Counted from the stretch's first letter, positions 35,454 to 46,237 are shown. The stretch: 64,000 bases of DNA from Bog-532 sp963720945 (GCA_963720945.1 CAVRHH010000033.1:248001-312000), one strand, 5' to 3'. The notes: generated by a model from the sequence alone, not told the origin. Translations and numbers: made by a program.

Positions 35454-35849
35454 CTAGGCCGTCGCGGCGGCGAGGCCGGCAAGCCGGAGAAGCGACTGGT
35501 GGATGAGGTCGCGCTGGACGGCGACGCGGGCCGCTTCCTGGTCGGGAATCTGGACGTGGACAGATATCTCTGTCCCGGTCCCTGACGGGCGCAGGCGCCA
35601 GTCGAAACACAGGTCGGACACCAGGCAGGAGATTTTCACCGCGCCATGGTCCTGGCTGACCTCCAGCGCCTGAGGCATCGGGAAGTCAGGGTAGCCATCG
35701 GGAAACATCGTGTAGTCGCCGGCGTCGCCGCCTGCCTCGACGGAGCCGACACCGGCCCACCATTCGGGGAAGCGCGACGGGTCATAGAGCAGTTTCCATA
35801 CCTGTTCCGGTGTTGCTGTGGTCACGGTGCTCTGGTCGAAAGCCAGCAT
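35454..35849 (-). CDS. SRPBCC-family (polyketide cyclase/START-like) protein
   Basis: The 131-residue protein has the helix-grip pattern STVTTATPEQVWKLLYDPSRFPEWWAGV at the N-terminus and a long C-terminal helix. Such proteins bind hydrophobic ligands or act as cyclases/dehydratases. It starts 3 nt after the stop of the SARP gene on the same strand, with GGGAGGAG lying inside the SARP gene end. It is thus probably co-transcribed with the regulator. Confidence 0.85.
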   Translation of the reverse strand: MLAFDQSTVTTATPEQVWKLLYDPSRFPEWWAGVGSVEAGGDAGDYTMFPDGYPDFPMPQALEVSQDHGAVKISCLVSDLCFDWRLRPSGTGTEISVHVQIPDQEAARVAVQRDLIHQSLLRLAGLAAATA

Positions 35850-35852
35850 GCG

Positions 35853-38800
35853 TCACTCCTCCCGTCCATGGTGCGGGCCGGTCCGGGCGGGCGCGGTCGC
35901 GGCGGCACCGGGCTCGCCCGGCGCCGTTACCGTCCCCGCGCGGAGCGCCTCGAGCTCGATACGCACGGCGGCGAGCTCGCGAGCGGGCTCGACCAGGCTG
36001 CTGACCGGCGGCCGGCCGAGATCGATCAGGCCGGCCACGTATCCGGCGCCCGCCTGCCGGCTGTCCGGCGTGCCCGCGATCCGGTGCCAGCTGGCGAGCG
36101 ACTCGGAAAGGTAGCGCTCGGCCAGCGCCGCGTCGCCGCGGGCGGCGGCGATGAGGCCCTGGACCCGGCTCATCTGCGCGACCAGCGCGGCGGGAAAGTC
36201 ACCCGGGCCGACCGGTTCGAGCGTGACGGCCCGCAGCCCGGCCTCGGCCTCGTCCGGCTGCCCGGCCCGGACCAGGGCCTCGGCGAGGCGCAGCCGGGTG
36301 GCGGCCCGGCTGACCGGGGCGCCGAGGTCCAGGGCGCTCGTGAGCTCGGCTATAGCGGCCCGCGGCTGAGCGGCCGCGACGGCGACCTGGCCACGTTCGG
36401 CGTGCACGAGGCCGTCAAGCTCGGGCAGCCCGGTGCGGTCGGCGTATCCGGCGGCCGCGTCACACGCCCGCCGCGCTTCCGGCAGCCGGTCCAGCCGGCG
36501 CAGGATGGCGGACCGGGCCGTCTGCGCGTACACACTCAGCCGGAGCAGGCCGTTCGGGACGACCAGCGGCAGGCACCGGTCAGCGAAGTCGAGCGCGCGG
36601 CCGAACTCGCCCGCGCAGGCGGCGGCGCACGCGGCATTGCTGAGGCAGCTGTAGGCCATGTCCGGGCGCGCCGCGCGGCCAGCGGCGGCGCTCGCCGCGA
36701 TCAGCGGGCCGAAGCTGGCGGTGAACTGCCCGGCCCTGATCAGCGCGTGCCCGCGGGCCACCCCGATGTCGTGCGCCAGCAGGTCACTGGGGCGGCGGCC
36801 GCCCAGCGACCGGTCTGCCTCGGCGAGCAGCTCGCCGACCGCCGCCGGTGTACCGGCGACGGCCTCCGCCCACGCCAGCCCGGCCAGCGCCTCGGCCCGG
36901 GCGGGCAGATCGGCATCGGGATCGCGATCCAGTACGTCCAGCGCGTTCTGGTAGGAGCGGCGCGACTCACGCGGATGGCAAACACCGCCGCGCAGCCACC
37001 GCCCACGTCTGAGCCAGGCGCTGATCAGGGCGCCGGCGTCCTGCGGGGCGATCAGCTCCAGGGCCCGGTTGAATGCCTCGTCGGATTCGCCGGGCAGGCC
37101 GCGGAAGGCGCTGACTTCGGCCAGTTCGATCAGGAGGTCCGGATCATCCGGGTCGATCTGCAACGCCTCGGTCAGGAAACCGGCCGCTTCGGCCATCGCG
37201 GCGACGTTGCGCGCCCCGTGCGCCGCCATGACCAGGTAGTTGACGGCCTGCTCGTCCTGGCCGGAGGCCCTGAGGTGCCGGGCGATCTCGGCCACCTGGG
37301 CCGTGCGGCTGCCCTTTCGGGCGGGCCGGGCGCGCGTGCGGAGCAGCTGAGCCAGGGCGCCGTGCAGCCGGGCCCGGGCCGGATCGGCGATGTCCTGGTA
37401 AACGGCGTCGGCCAGGAGGGCGTGCCGGAACCCGGTCCGGTCATCGTCCGTCTGCAGCAGCCCCGAACCCAGCGCTTCGGTGGCGGCGCGAGCCGGGCTG
37501 GGCAGCGGAAGCGAAGCGACCTCGGCACGATCCAGCCCGCGGCCCGCGACGGCGGCGAACTCGACGAACGTCCGGGCCGGTCCTGGCAGCCTGCTGACCG
37601 CGATCCGGACGGCGCCGGCCAGGCCCGCGACCAGGCCGCCTTCCGCGGCAGCGCGGGCGGTCTCCACGGCCAGGAGCGGACGGCCAGCGGCGCATTGGAC
37701 GATCTGTTTGACGACCGTCTCGGGCACGTCTGCCGTCTCCCGGATCAGGGCGCGGGCGGCATCGTCGGTGAGCGGCCCGAGGCAGATACCGGCGGCGAGG
37801 GCACGGCGGGAACGCAGGGCGGCGAGGACGGCGTCCAGATCCCGCCGGCCGGGTTCCAGGCGCCTGGTCAGGACGAGCAGCACGGGCAGGCGGCTGAGCC
37901 GGCGGCCGGCGTAAGCGATCAGCTCGAGGCTCGCGGCGTCGGCAGCATGCAGGTCCTCCATAGCCAGCAGCAGCGGAGCCGGGCGGGACGCCCAGATAAG
38001 GAACTGGACAACGGCCTCGCACAGGCGAACGCGTTCCAGCTGCGGGTCGGCCGCCAGCCGCCCGCTGGGCCGGCCGTCCGCCCGGATGGCCAGCGCCGGG
38101 ACGATCCTGGCCAGAGTCGCGGTCCACGGCTGGTCCGCGGGCGGCGGCCCGGTCTCGGCAACCAGGTCGCCGAGAGCGTCGGCCCAGATACCGAAGGGCG
38201 CCGCGGGACCGGGACCGGCCGCGCTGACCATGATGCAGGCCGGCATCCTCGCGGCCGGGCCGGAGGCTCCCTCTCGTGCGCCGGCTGGCCGCGTGGCGGC
38301 CTGCCGCGCGGCGGCCTGGAGTTCCTCGATGAGACGGGTTTTGCCGATGCCGCCCTCGCCTTCCAGCAGGACGGCTCGTCCGGCGGCGGCGGATGCGGCA
38401 CGCCAGGCGGCGACGAGCCCGGCCAGCTCCTGTTCGCGGCCGACGAATCCGGCCACCCGGCCGGGGAGGTGCCGGGTGGGCTGGGCCGGCCCGCCGTCCC
38501 GGCTGACGTCCGGGCTGCCGTCCCGGCCGCTGTCCGGGCTGACGCCCGGCCCGCCGTCCCGGCTGACGCCTGGGCCGCCGTCACGGGGTGCGCCCGTCGC
38601 CACGGACAGCGGTTCCACCAGTGCCGCCGTAGCTGCCGACACCCGGACCCCGAGCTCGGAGCCCAGCCGCTGCTCCAGCCGGGCAAACTCCTCCAGCGCC
38701 GCCGGCGCATCGCCCCCCTCGATGAGTATCTGGATGAGGTCGGCCGTGGCAGACTCCTCCAGCCGGCACAGCGTGGCGCGGCGGCGCGCCCAGGGGAGCG

Positions 38801-39287
38801 CAGATGCCCAGTCCGCCGCAGCCCGCGCCCGGTCCGCCAGCTCACGCAGCGCAGCCGCCATGTCGCGGTCAAGTTCCTCCCGGGCGTCGACGACCCAGTC
38901 GTCGTCAAGTTCCTGCAGCAGCTCAGCGCGGCACAGGGCGAGCGCCGCCTCCGGCTCGCCGTCCGCGATCAGCCGCCGGACCTCCCACAGATCCACCCGC
39001 AGGTCCGCCCCGGCCAGCGTGACGGTGTCGCGATCGGTGCCGAGATAACCGGCGAAGTCCGGCCCGAGGGCTGAGCGAAGCGCCCAGATCGCGCTGCGCA
39101 GGCTGGCCCGCGCGCTGGCGTCGAGCACGTCAGGCCAGAAAAGGCCGGCCAGCCGGGAACGCGGGTGCCTGCCCGGGTGGAGCGCGAGCCACGCCAGGAG
39201 CGCCCGGGCCCGGCGGCTGGCCGGCAGCTCCGCCTGCGTTCCGCCGAGCCGCACGCGCAGCTCCCCGATCAGCTGAATCTCACACAT
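35853..39287 (-). CDS. AfsR/SARP-type transcriptional regulator with BTAD, ATPase and TPR-like region
   Basis: The 1,144-residue protein has three parts. An OmpR-like winged helix (residues about 1-90, ARALLAWLALHPGRHPRSRLAGLFWPD, SLRSAIWALRSAL) is followed by a bacterial transcriptional activation domain (RVDLWEVRRLIADGEPEAALALCR to about 240). An AAA/NTPase segment follows, with Walker A LEGEGGIGKTRLIEEL near residue 314 and Walker B-like LLLAMEDLHAADAASL. The long helical C-terminus resembles TPR/MalT-like repeats. A Gly/Asp-rich linker with RDGGPGVS repeats (38478-38585) joins the BTAD to the ATPase. ATG 39287 is chosen as the start of the conserved winged helix. No Shine-Dalgarno is visible. 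Confidence 0.88.
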   Translation of the reverse strand: MCEIQLIGELRVRLGGTQAELPASRRARALLAWLALHPGRHPRSRLAGLFWPDVLDASARASLRSAIWALRSALGPDFAGYLGTDRDTVTLAGADLRVDLWEVRRLIADGEPEAALALCRAELLQELDDDWVVDAREELDRDMAAALRELADRARAAADWASALPWARRRATLCRLEESATADLIQILIEGGDAPAALEEFARLEQRLGSELGVRVSAATAALVEPLSVATGAPRDGGPGVSRDGGPGVSPDSGRDGSPDVSRDGGPAQPTRHLPGRVAGFVGREQELAGLVAAWRAASAAAGRAVLLEGEGGIGKTRLIEELQAAARQAATRPAGAREGASGPAARMPACIMVSAAGPGPAAPFGIWADALGDLVAETGPPPADQPWTATLARIVPALAIRADGRPSGRLAADPQLERVRLCEAVVQFLIWASRPAPLLLAMEDLHAADAASLELIAYAGRRLSRLPVLLVLTRRLEPGRRDLDAVLAALRSRRALAAGICLGPLTDDAARALIRETADVPETVVKQIVQCAAGRPLLAVETARAAAEGGLVAGLAGAVRIAVSRLPGPARTFVEFAAVAGRGLDRAEVASLPLPSPARAATEALGSGLLQTDDDRTGFRHALLADAVYQDIADPARARLHGALAQLLRTRARPARKGSRTAQVAEIARHLRASGQDEQAVNYLVMAAHGARNVAAMAEAAGFLTEALQIDPDDPDLLIELAEVSAFRGLPGESDEAFNRALELIAPQDAGALISAWLRRGRWLRGGVCHPRESRRSYQNALDVLDRDPDADLPARAEALAGLAWAEAVAGTPAAVGELLAEADRSLGGRRPSDLLAHDIGVARGHALIRAGQFTASFGPLIAASAAAGRAARPDMAYSCLSNAACAAACAGEFGRALDFADRCLPLVVPNGLLRLSVYAQTARSAILRRLDRLPEARRACDAAAGYADRTGLPELDGLVHAERGQVAVAAAQPRAAIAELTSALDLGAPVSRAATRLRLAEALVRAGQPDEAEAGLRAVTLEPVGPGDFPAALVAQMSRVQGLIAAARGDAALAERYLSESLASWHRIAGTPDSRQAGAGYVAGLIDLGRPPVSSLVEPARELAAVRIELEALRAGTVTAPGEPGAAATAPARTGPHHGREE

Positions 39288-39502
39288 GACACCGGCCGCC
39301 GACGGTACGCGCGCCGCCCGGGCGGCAGCGGAATCCCGGCAGCCGCGGACGCGGGACCGATGGCCGCGTTCCGCCCTGGATCCCCGGCTCACGGCGGCCG
39401 GTACGGCTCGTGCGGGGCACACAGCCATTGTGCGGCAAGGGCCAGCGAAAGGCGCTGCCGCAGCGCGGAAATCTCGCCGTGGCACACGCCCTGAACTGCG
39501 AC

Positions 39503-39534
39503 TTGACGGTCGTTTGACGGCCACCCGGCATCGT
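39503..39534 (+). promoter_or_regulatory. SARP-like direct repeats upstream of the SnoaL-like gene
   Basis: Two identical heptamers TTGACGG lie at 39503-39509 and 39514-39520, an 11-bp period on one face of the helix, as in SARP-bound promoters. Eight bp after the second repeat is CATCGT (39529-39534), a passable -10, also the SARP arrangement. A weaker third copy may lie at 39492-39498. The divergent gene encodes a SARP regulator, so direct control of the SnoaL/cupin genes is plausible. Confidence 0.5.
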
Positions 39535-39580
39535 CGTGCGCACCGTTCAGGTAAGCAACGCCGATCAGGGAGGCACCCAG

Positions 39581-39952
39581 ATGAACACGACCCCGATGAC
39601 CAGCCGTTCGTTCGACACCGAGGCGTTTCGCCGCGGCATCGAGGAGCGCGACGCGGACACGCTGCTCGGCCTGTACGCGGAGGACGCCGAACTGCGGGTG
39701 GTCGACCGCGGCAACCAGCCCAGCAACCCGAAGATCATCCGCGGCCGGGACGCCATCGGCGCGTACTTCGCCGACGTCTGCGGCCGGGACATGACGCACA
39801 CCATCGAGCGCCTCGTCGCCGGTGACGGCGGAGTGGCGTTCGCGGAGGTGTGCCAGTACCCGGGCGGCGCGCGCGTGATGTGCGTGGCCGTCCTGGACGT
39901 GAAAGACGGCCTGATCACCCGCCAGTCCGGCGTGCAGGCCTGGGACGACTGA
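39581..39952 (+). CDS. SnoaL-like / NTF2-fold protein
   Basis: The 123-residue protein has the SnoaL-like NTF2 pattern: FRRGIEERDADTLLGLYAEDAELRVVD, then GRDAIGAYFADVCGRDMTHTIERLVAGDGGVAFAEVC. Family members are small-molecule isomerases/cyclases or binding proteins. ATG 39581 has GGGAGG 8 nt upstream and is preferred to the longer start at 39536. It sits directly downstream of the SARP-like repeats and 117 nt before a cupin gene. Confidence 0.85.
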   Translation: MNTTPMTSRSFDTEAFRRGIEERDADTLLGLYAEDAELRVVDRGNQPSNPKIIRGRDAIGAYFADVCGRDMTHTIERLVAGDGGVAFAEVCQYPGGARVMCVAVLDVKDGLITRQSGVQAWDD

Positions 39953-40069
39953 TCCCTTACCGGACCGGCCGGCCACCACAAGGGCGGCCGGCCACCACAT
40001 CAGCAGCCGGCCACCACAACGGCGGCCGGACCCCCGTCAGGAAGCATCAGGAAGCAAAGGAGAGAGGCA

Positions 40070-40426
40070 ATGGCGACCGCAGAGCACAAGGATTTCGCGC
40101 AGGCCGACGAGGTGCGCGAGTTCACCAACGGGCAGGTCGAACTGCTGCACATCGGCGGCAGCGACATCGGCCGCCTGGTGCTGAGGCCCGGGTGGCGCTG
40201 GTCCGAGCACGTCAAGCCCATCGCGGGCACGGACCTGTGCGAGGCACCGCACTTCCAGTACCACGTCGCTGGGACGCTGCGGATTCAGATGGCGGACGGG
40301 ACCAGCTTCGACGCCGTTCCCGGCCAGGTGACGGCGCTGCCGTCCGGGCACGACGCCTGGGTGGTCGGCGACGAGCCCGTCGTCGTCGTGGACTGGTGGG
40401 GCGCCAGCAACTACGCGAAAAGCTGA
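40070..40426 (+). CDS. Cupin-domain protein
   Basis: The 118-residue protein has a single conserved cupin barrel: LRPGWRWSEHVKPIAG, HFQYHVAGTLRIQMADG, and PGQVTALPSGHDAWVVGDEPVVVVDW. The His residues in WSEH and PHFQYH could form a metal site. A strong AAGGAGAG Shine-Dalgarno precedes ATG 40070. It follows the SnoaL-like gene and may be co-transcribed. Its substrate is unknown. Confidence 0.85.
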   Translation: MATAEHKDFAQADEVREFTNGQVELLHIGGSDIGRLVLRPGWRWSEHVKPIAGTDLCEAPHFQYHVAGTLRIQMADGTSFDAVPGQVTALPSGHDAWVVGDEPVVVVDWWGASNYAKS

Positions 40427-40455
40427 CCACTCGGTACTACGGCCGCCGGGCGGTC

Positions 40456-41208
40456 TCAGCTGAGGAGGCTGAGGCCGCCCGCGGTGAGCAGGTAGGCGCC
40501 CGGGCCGGAGCCGGGATCGGACGTGAGCTGGACGATGGCGTCGCCGACCTGGCCCGCGGTGAGGAACGGGCCGGAGTGGTCCAGGTACGTGGCCACGTCC
40601 AGGCCCTCGCGGGCGGCATACGCGGCCACCGCGGCGGCGCCGAGCGTGGTCGCGGGGGTCAGCTGCGGCAGCACCGAGATGAACCTGATGCCGAGGCGAT
40701 CGCGGTCAGACTCGGCGGCCGCGTAGGAGGCGATGAACCTGATCGTGGCCTTGGCCCCGGCGTAACCGCCGCTGAGCGGTGAACCGCGCACGGCGGCACC
40801 ACTGGAGAGCACGATGACCGTGCTTCCCGGGGCGAGCGGGGCGAGCAGGGCCTCACGTGTCCAGTGGAAGACGTGCTGGACGTCGACGTCCCAGTTGCGG
40901 CTGAACGACGCCCAGGAATGCTGCTGGAGGGGGCGGCTCAGCGGGGCAGCGCCCGCGTTGAGAATCAGGATGCGAGGGCGGTAGGAATCGATGAGCTGGC
41001 CGGCGGCGACCGGATCCGTGACGTCCGCGCTCACCGGGGTGAAGGAGCCGCCCAGCTCGGCGCGGAGCTCCTGCAGCCCGGCCTGATCGCGGGCCACGCC
41101 GACGACGGGGGCGCCGGCCTTGCTGAGGCTGGCGGCGATGGCGCGGCCGAATCCGCGGCTGGCGCCGGTGACGAGGGCGGGCGAGGCGGCGAAATCCGCA
41201 GTGGTCAT
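40456..41208 (-). CDS. Short-chain dehydrogenase/reductase
   Basis: The 250-residue classical SDR has the NAD(P) motif TGASRGFGRAIA near residue 15, LILNAGAAPLS, the catalytic Ser in VIVLSSGAAV, and YAGAKATIRF with the catalytic Tyr and Lys. A basic residue after the glycine motif suggests NADP preference. It is convergent with the cupin gene and has AGGAG 6 nt before ATG 41208. The substrate cannot be read from the sequence. Confidence 0.9.
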   Translation of the reverse strand: MTTADFAASPALVTGASRGFGRAIAASLSKAGAPVVGVARDQAGLQELRAELGGSFTPVSADVTDPVAAGQLIDSYRPRILILNAGAAPLSRPLQQHSWASFSRNWDVDVQHVFHWTREALLAPLAPGSTVIVLSSGAAVRGSPLSGGYAGAKATIRFIASYAAAESDRDRLGIRFISVLPQLTPATTLGAAAVAAYAAREGLDVATYLDHSGPFLTAGQVGDAIVQLTSDPGSGPGAYLLTAGGLSLLS

Positions 41209-41380
41209 AAGGTGCTCCTGGCGGTCGGGTACCCGTGGCCACGTCGTGGCGGCCTATAGAGGTAGACCAGGCAGACCCGGCAGAATCGCCGCGGCCGGCC
41301 CAGGCCGTGTCCCGCCGGGTGGGCGGACGGCGCCAGTGCGACGGGGTGCCGGGCGAGTGAGTGAGAGCGGCGGATGCCGG

Positions 41381-42028
41381 TCAGCCGCTGCCGGGGGCGG
41401 CCGGGCGTGGATGACGGCCGAGGAACGCTACGAGGCGATCTCCCGGATCGGCCCGTTCAGAAACATGAACGGGGTCGGCGAACAACCCAGCCCGTGCGCC
41501 ATGGGGCGTGAGGAGCGCGGCGATCGGCAGCAGATCGCTGGCCAGGCCGGAAGGGATGGGCTCGGTGGCCCCACAGGCCATCGAGATGTCCCAGCCGTGG
41601 ACCGCGATCTCGACGGCCCCGGCCATCACGACCAGGCTTGTGGTCAGCTCACGGTCGCCGATGGCCACCCGTTTCTCCCCGGAACCGGCCACGGCACAGG
41701 CACACAGCAGGGCCGCCGCACGCTGGCTCAGGTCTGCGACGGGATTGACCCCGCCGCGGCTCCCCGCGGCCGGATCCGGGCCGCGACGGGCGGTCCCCTC
41801 GTCCGGTGCCGGGCCGGCGCTGACGGAACCGGCGGACAGCGCCGCGGCCAGCACGTCCATGGAGTCACCGACGTGAACCAGCAGCGCCCGGAGGTCCCAC
41901 CCGGCACAGGGCGTGGGCCACGGCATGCGGAGCGGAGTAGCCAGCCTCGCGGCGGACAGCGTGTAGCGGACCGCGCGGACCAGCATGCCCCGGTCAGCCG
42001 CCAGGGCAGCCGTCCCCGATGCTGGCAA
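41381..42028 (-). CDS. TIGR03086-family DinB-like metal-binding protein
   Basis: The protein has the mycothiol-dependent maleylpyruvate isomerase/DinB fold markers WPTPCAGWDLRALLVHVGDS (with one metal His) and VEIAVHGWDISMACGA (the second metal-site segment). Family members use mycothiol or are enzymes of unknown function in actinobacteria. The start is uncertain: TTG 42028 keeps the full first helix (215 aa), whereas ATG 41986 gives 201 aa. Neither has a clear Shine-Dalgarno. Confidence 0.78.
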   Translation of the reverse strand: MPASGTAALAADRGMLVRAVRYTLSAARLATPLRMPWPTPCAGWDLRALLVHVGDSMDVLAAALSAGSVSAGPAPDEGTARRGPDPAAGSRGGVNPVADLSQRAAALLCACAVAGSGEKRVAIGDRELTTSLVVMAGAVEIAVHGWDISMACGATEPIPSGLASDLLPIAALLTPHGARAGLFADPVHVSERADPGDRLVAFLGRHPRPAAPGSG

Positions 42029-42155
42029 AGTTCTCGCTGACCGTCATCGCCCCACCCGGCCTGTCCGCAGCTGACGGCAAACGCCGTCAGCTATACAGAC
42101 TCCGGATAGCGCCCGAAGTCACCGGCCCAGCGGGGTTCAGCCGGTTCAGCCGACT

Positions 42156-42383
42156 TCAGGCGGCAACGGGGAGCGTGTCGGGCGGGGCCTCGATGTCCGC
42201 GGTCAGGCCGGCGGCGACGGCGCGGTGGCCGAAGAACAGCACATAGCTCAGGAACGTCACCTCGGCGGCAGCGCCGATGCCGATCCGCGCCCAGGACGGC
42301 AGCGGGGACGGGGTGACGAACGCCTCCGCCTCCTCCGGCGCCCCCGACAGCCCTGGCGGGCAGTCCGGACCCCTCTCACGCAT
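42156..42383 (-). CDS. Possible small membrane protein
   Basis: The 75-residue frame has one plausible membrane helix (ARIGIGAAAEVTFLSYVLFFG). No family is recognised and no strong Shine-Dalgarno precedes ATG 42383. The rest of the 42029-42494 gap contains nothing else that I can support. Real coding is possible but unproven. Confidence 0.3.
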   Translation of the reverse strand: MRERGPDCPPGLSGAPEEAEAFVTPSPLPSWARIGIGAAAEVTFLSYVLFFGHRAVAAGLTADIEAPPDTLPVAA

Positions 42384-42494
42384 CACCAGGTCCGGCAGCC
42401 CATTCCGGCACGGGCGAACCACCACGTAACGGCGGGTTCACACCTCCCGCGTGACCGCGTGTGCGCGAGGACCGTACGGGTAGAGTGGCTCGCC

Positions 42495-43208
42495 ATGGCG
42501 GAACCCGAGGCGGAGGCCGTTGCCGGGCGGTTGGCGGACCGGCCGCTGCAGAACGTGATGGAGACCGGCTGGGCCGAGGCCCTGGAACCGGTGGCCGGGC
42601 AGATCAAGGGCATGGGCGACTTCCTCCGCGCGGAGCTCGCCGCCGGACGCCGTTACCTGCCCGCCGGCGAGAACGTGCTGCGCGCCTTCAAGCAGCCGTT
42701 CGCTGATGTGCGGGTGCTGATCGTCGGGCAGGACCCCTACCCGACGCCGGGGAACCCGGTCGGGCTCAGCTTCTCGGTGGCGCCGGAGGTGAAGCGCCTG
42801 CCGCCGAGCCTGGTCAACATCTTCACCGAGTACCGCAACGACCTAGGCCTGCCCGAGCCGTCCAATGGCGACCTCACCCCGTGGTCCGAACGGGGCGTGC
42901 TGCTGCTGAACAGGGTGCTCACGGTACAGCCGGGTAAGCCGGGTTCCCACCGCGGCAAGGGCTGGGAGAAGGTCACCGACCAGGCCATCCGTGCACTGGC
43001 CGCCCGGGGCGGCCCACTCGTGGCCATCCTGTGGGGCAGGGACGCACAAAGCCTCGCGCCGCTGATGGACAACGTCCCCAAGATCGAGTCGGCGCACCCG
43101 AGTCCGTACTCGGCCGATCGTGGATTCTTCGGTTCCCGCCCGTTCAGCCGGGCCAGCCAACTGCTGGAGAAGCAAGGCGGCGGGCCTATCGACTGGGCGC
43201 TCCCCTAA
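42495..43208 (+). CDS. ung: Uracil-DNA glycosylase, family 1
   Basis: UNG removes uracil from DNA in base-excision repair. The 237-residue protein has the active-site motif VLIVGQDPYPTPG (catalytic Asp80 in GQDPY), GLSFSVAPEVKRLPPSLVNIF, VLLLNRVLTVQPGKPGSH, the uracil-binding ILWGRDAQ, and the DNA-intercalation loop HPSPYSADRGFFGSRPFSRAS. The ATG at 42495 sits right at the start of family similarity. Length is normal. Confidence 0.95.
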   Translation: MAEPEAEAVAGRLADRPLQNVMETGWAEALEPVAGQIKGMGDFLRAELAAGRRYLPAGENVLRAFKQPFADVRVLIVGQDPYPTPGNPVGLSFSVAPEVKRLPPSLVNIFTEYRNDLGLPEPSNGDLTPWSERGVLLLNRVLTVQPGKPGSHRGKGWEKVTDQAIRALAARGGPLVAILWGRDAQSLAPLMDNVPKIESAHPSPYSADRGFFGSRPFSRASQLLEKQGGGPIDWALP

Positions 43209-43224
43209 CCCACCCGCGGCGAGG

Positions 43225-44643
43225 TCAGGAGCCGATGCGCCAGGAGTCCAGGTACGCCGCCTGGGCCGGGGTGAGGGCGTCGATCTGGACTCCGATTGCG
43301 GCCAGTTCCAGGCGGGCCGCTTCGGCGTCAATCGGGGCCGGCACCTCGTGCACGTCGGTGGTCAGCTCCCCGGCGTGGCCGGCCAGCCAGGCCAGGGCGA
43401 GCGCCTGCACACCGAACGACAGGTCCATCGCCTGGGCGGGATGCCCCTCGGCGGCGACCAGGTTCACCACACGGCCCTCGGCGAGCAGAAGCAGGCGCCG
43501 GCCGTCAGCCAGTTCGTAGCAATCCACCTGCGGGCGCAGGTCCCGGCGGACCGCGACCGCCAGGCCGGCCAGGGCCTGCAGGTCGATCTCCACGTCGAAG
43601 TGGCCGGCGTTGGCCAGGATGGCCCCGTCGCGCATCACGGCCAGGTGGCCAGCGCCGATCACCTCCGTGGAGCCGGTCACCGTGATGAACACGTGCCCGG
43701 CGGCCGCCGCGTCCGCCATGGGCAGCACCCGGAAACCGCGCAGTACCGCGTCGAGGGCCCGCACCGGGTCGATCTCGGTGACGATGACGTCGGCGCCGAG
43801 CCCGCGGGCCCGGTCCGCCACCCCGCGGCCGGAGGGGCCGAATCCCGCGACCACCACCGTCTTCCCGGCCAGCAGGGTGTTCGTCGCGCGCAGGATGCCG
43901 TCCAGGACGGACTGCCCGGTACCGAACGTACTGTCGACCAGGCGCCTGCTCGCGGTGTCGTTGGCCGCGATGACCGGGAACCTCAGCGCGCCCTCGGCCG
44001 CCATCCGGCGCAGCCTGATCACGCCCGTGGTGGTGGACTCGCAGCCGCCGCGCACCCCCGGCAGCAGGTCCGGCCGCTGCGTGTGCAGCGTGTTGACCAG
44101 GTCGCAGCCGTCGTCGATGACCAGATCGGGCGCACCCTCCAGCGCGCGGGCGATGTGCTCGTAATAGGCGGCCCGGTCAACGCCGGCCCGCGCGAAGACC
44201 GCGATCCCATGCCGCAGCGCCAGTGCGGCGGCCACCTCGTCCTGGGTGGACAGCGGGTTGGACGCGGCCAGCGACACGCTGGCCCCGCCCGCGCGCAGCG
44301 CCCGTACCAGGATCGCGGTTTCGGCCGTCACGTTCAGGCAGGCCGCGATGGCCAGGCCGGCGAAGGGCTGCTCTGCCGTGAAGCGCTCGCGCAGCAGCTG
44401 AAGGACCGGCATGGCCCGTTCGGCCCATTCGATACGCGCGCTGCCGGAATCAGCCAGCGACGGGTCCGCGATGTCCCCCAGCGCGCCTGCGTCCCCCGGC
44501 GTGCCCGCGGGGTCCGCCGGCACGCCCTCGTCCAGCCGGGCGTCCCGTGGCACCGCGGCGGACCGGACTGCGGGGGACGCGGCGGAGCGTGACCGGGTGC
44601 CGGGCCGCGGCGTGCGCGGCCCGGCGGTCCTGCCGTTCGCCAT
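43225..44643 (-). CDS. Second adenosylhomocysteinase-family protein (short, archaeal-like)
   Basis: After a 60-residue Pro/Arg/Ala-rich extension, the protein follows the SAHH fold. Recognisable stretches are the FAGLAIAACLNVTAETAIL substrate region, SLAASNPLSTQDEV, DDGCDLVNTLH, ESTTTGVIRLRRM, the NAD-domain VVVAGFGPSGRGVADRARGLGA and VTEIDPVRALDA. It ends YLDSWRIGS and lacks the C-terminal K-x-S-D-x-YRY tail that completes the NAD site in canonical enzymes. This matches the shorter archaeal/bacterial SAHH-like class. It lies 3 nt downstream of canonical ahcY on the same strand. It may act on a related thioether nucleoside, but this is inference. Confidence 0.85.
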   Translation of the reverse strand: MANGRTAGPRTPRPGTRSRSAASPAVRSAAVPRDARLDEGVPADPAGTPGDAGALGDIADPSLADSGSARIEWAERAMPVLQLLRERFTAEQPFAGLAIAACLNVTAETAILVRALRAGGASVSLAASNPLSTQDEVAAALALRHGIAVFARAGVDRAAYYEHIARALEGAPDLVIDDGCDLVNTLHTQRPDLLPGVRGGCESTTTGVIRLRRMAAEGALRFPVIAANDTASRRLVDSTFGTGQSVLDGILRATNTLLAGKTVVVAGFGPSGRGVADRARGLGADVIVTEIDPVRALDAVLRGFRVLPMADAAAAGHVFITVTGSTEVIGAGHLAVMRDGAILANAGHFDVEIDLQALAGLAVAVRRDLRPQVDCYELADGRRLLLLAEGRVVNLVAAEGHPAQAMDLSFGVQALALAWLAGHAGELTTDVHEVPAPIDAEAARLELAAIGVQIDALTPAQAAYLDSWRIGS

Positions 44644-44646
44644 CGG

Positions 44647-46092
<1,446 letters not shown>

Positions 46093-46210
46093 GCGTTCTC
46101 CTCGTCATGGCTGCGTCGTGGTAACGGCTGGGCGGTGCCGGCGTACTGCGGCCGCGCGTTACCGACCGTACGGGATGGCCAGGGCCAGGCGCACGCCTGG
46201 GACACCGTTT

Positions 46211-46228
46211 CTTACAAAAAAATGTAAG
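46211..46228. promoter_or_regulatory. Palindromic operator CTTACA-N6-TGTAAG between ahcY and merR
   Basis: A perfect 6-bp inverted repeat with a poly-A spacer (46211-46216 and 46223-46228) lies 10 nt before the MerR start. Its AT-rich nature stands out in the GC-rich surroundings. MerR-family proteins bind inverted repeats at their own divergent promoters, so it is a good candidate for the MerR binding site, possibly also affecting ahcY. Confidence 0.55.
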
Positions 46229-46237
46229 CTTCAGGCT

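Noticed and set aside
35646..39074. A 1,142-codon open frame on the plus strand
   Set aside because: It is antisense to the SARP regulator, has Arg/Gly/Pro/Gln-biased composition and no recognisable domain; such shadows are common at this GC content.
46093..46210. SAH riboswitch upstream of ahcY
   Set aside because: The leader lacks the conserved core sequence of SAH riboswitches that I know; only the MerR palindrome stands out.
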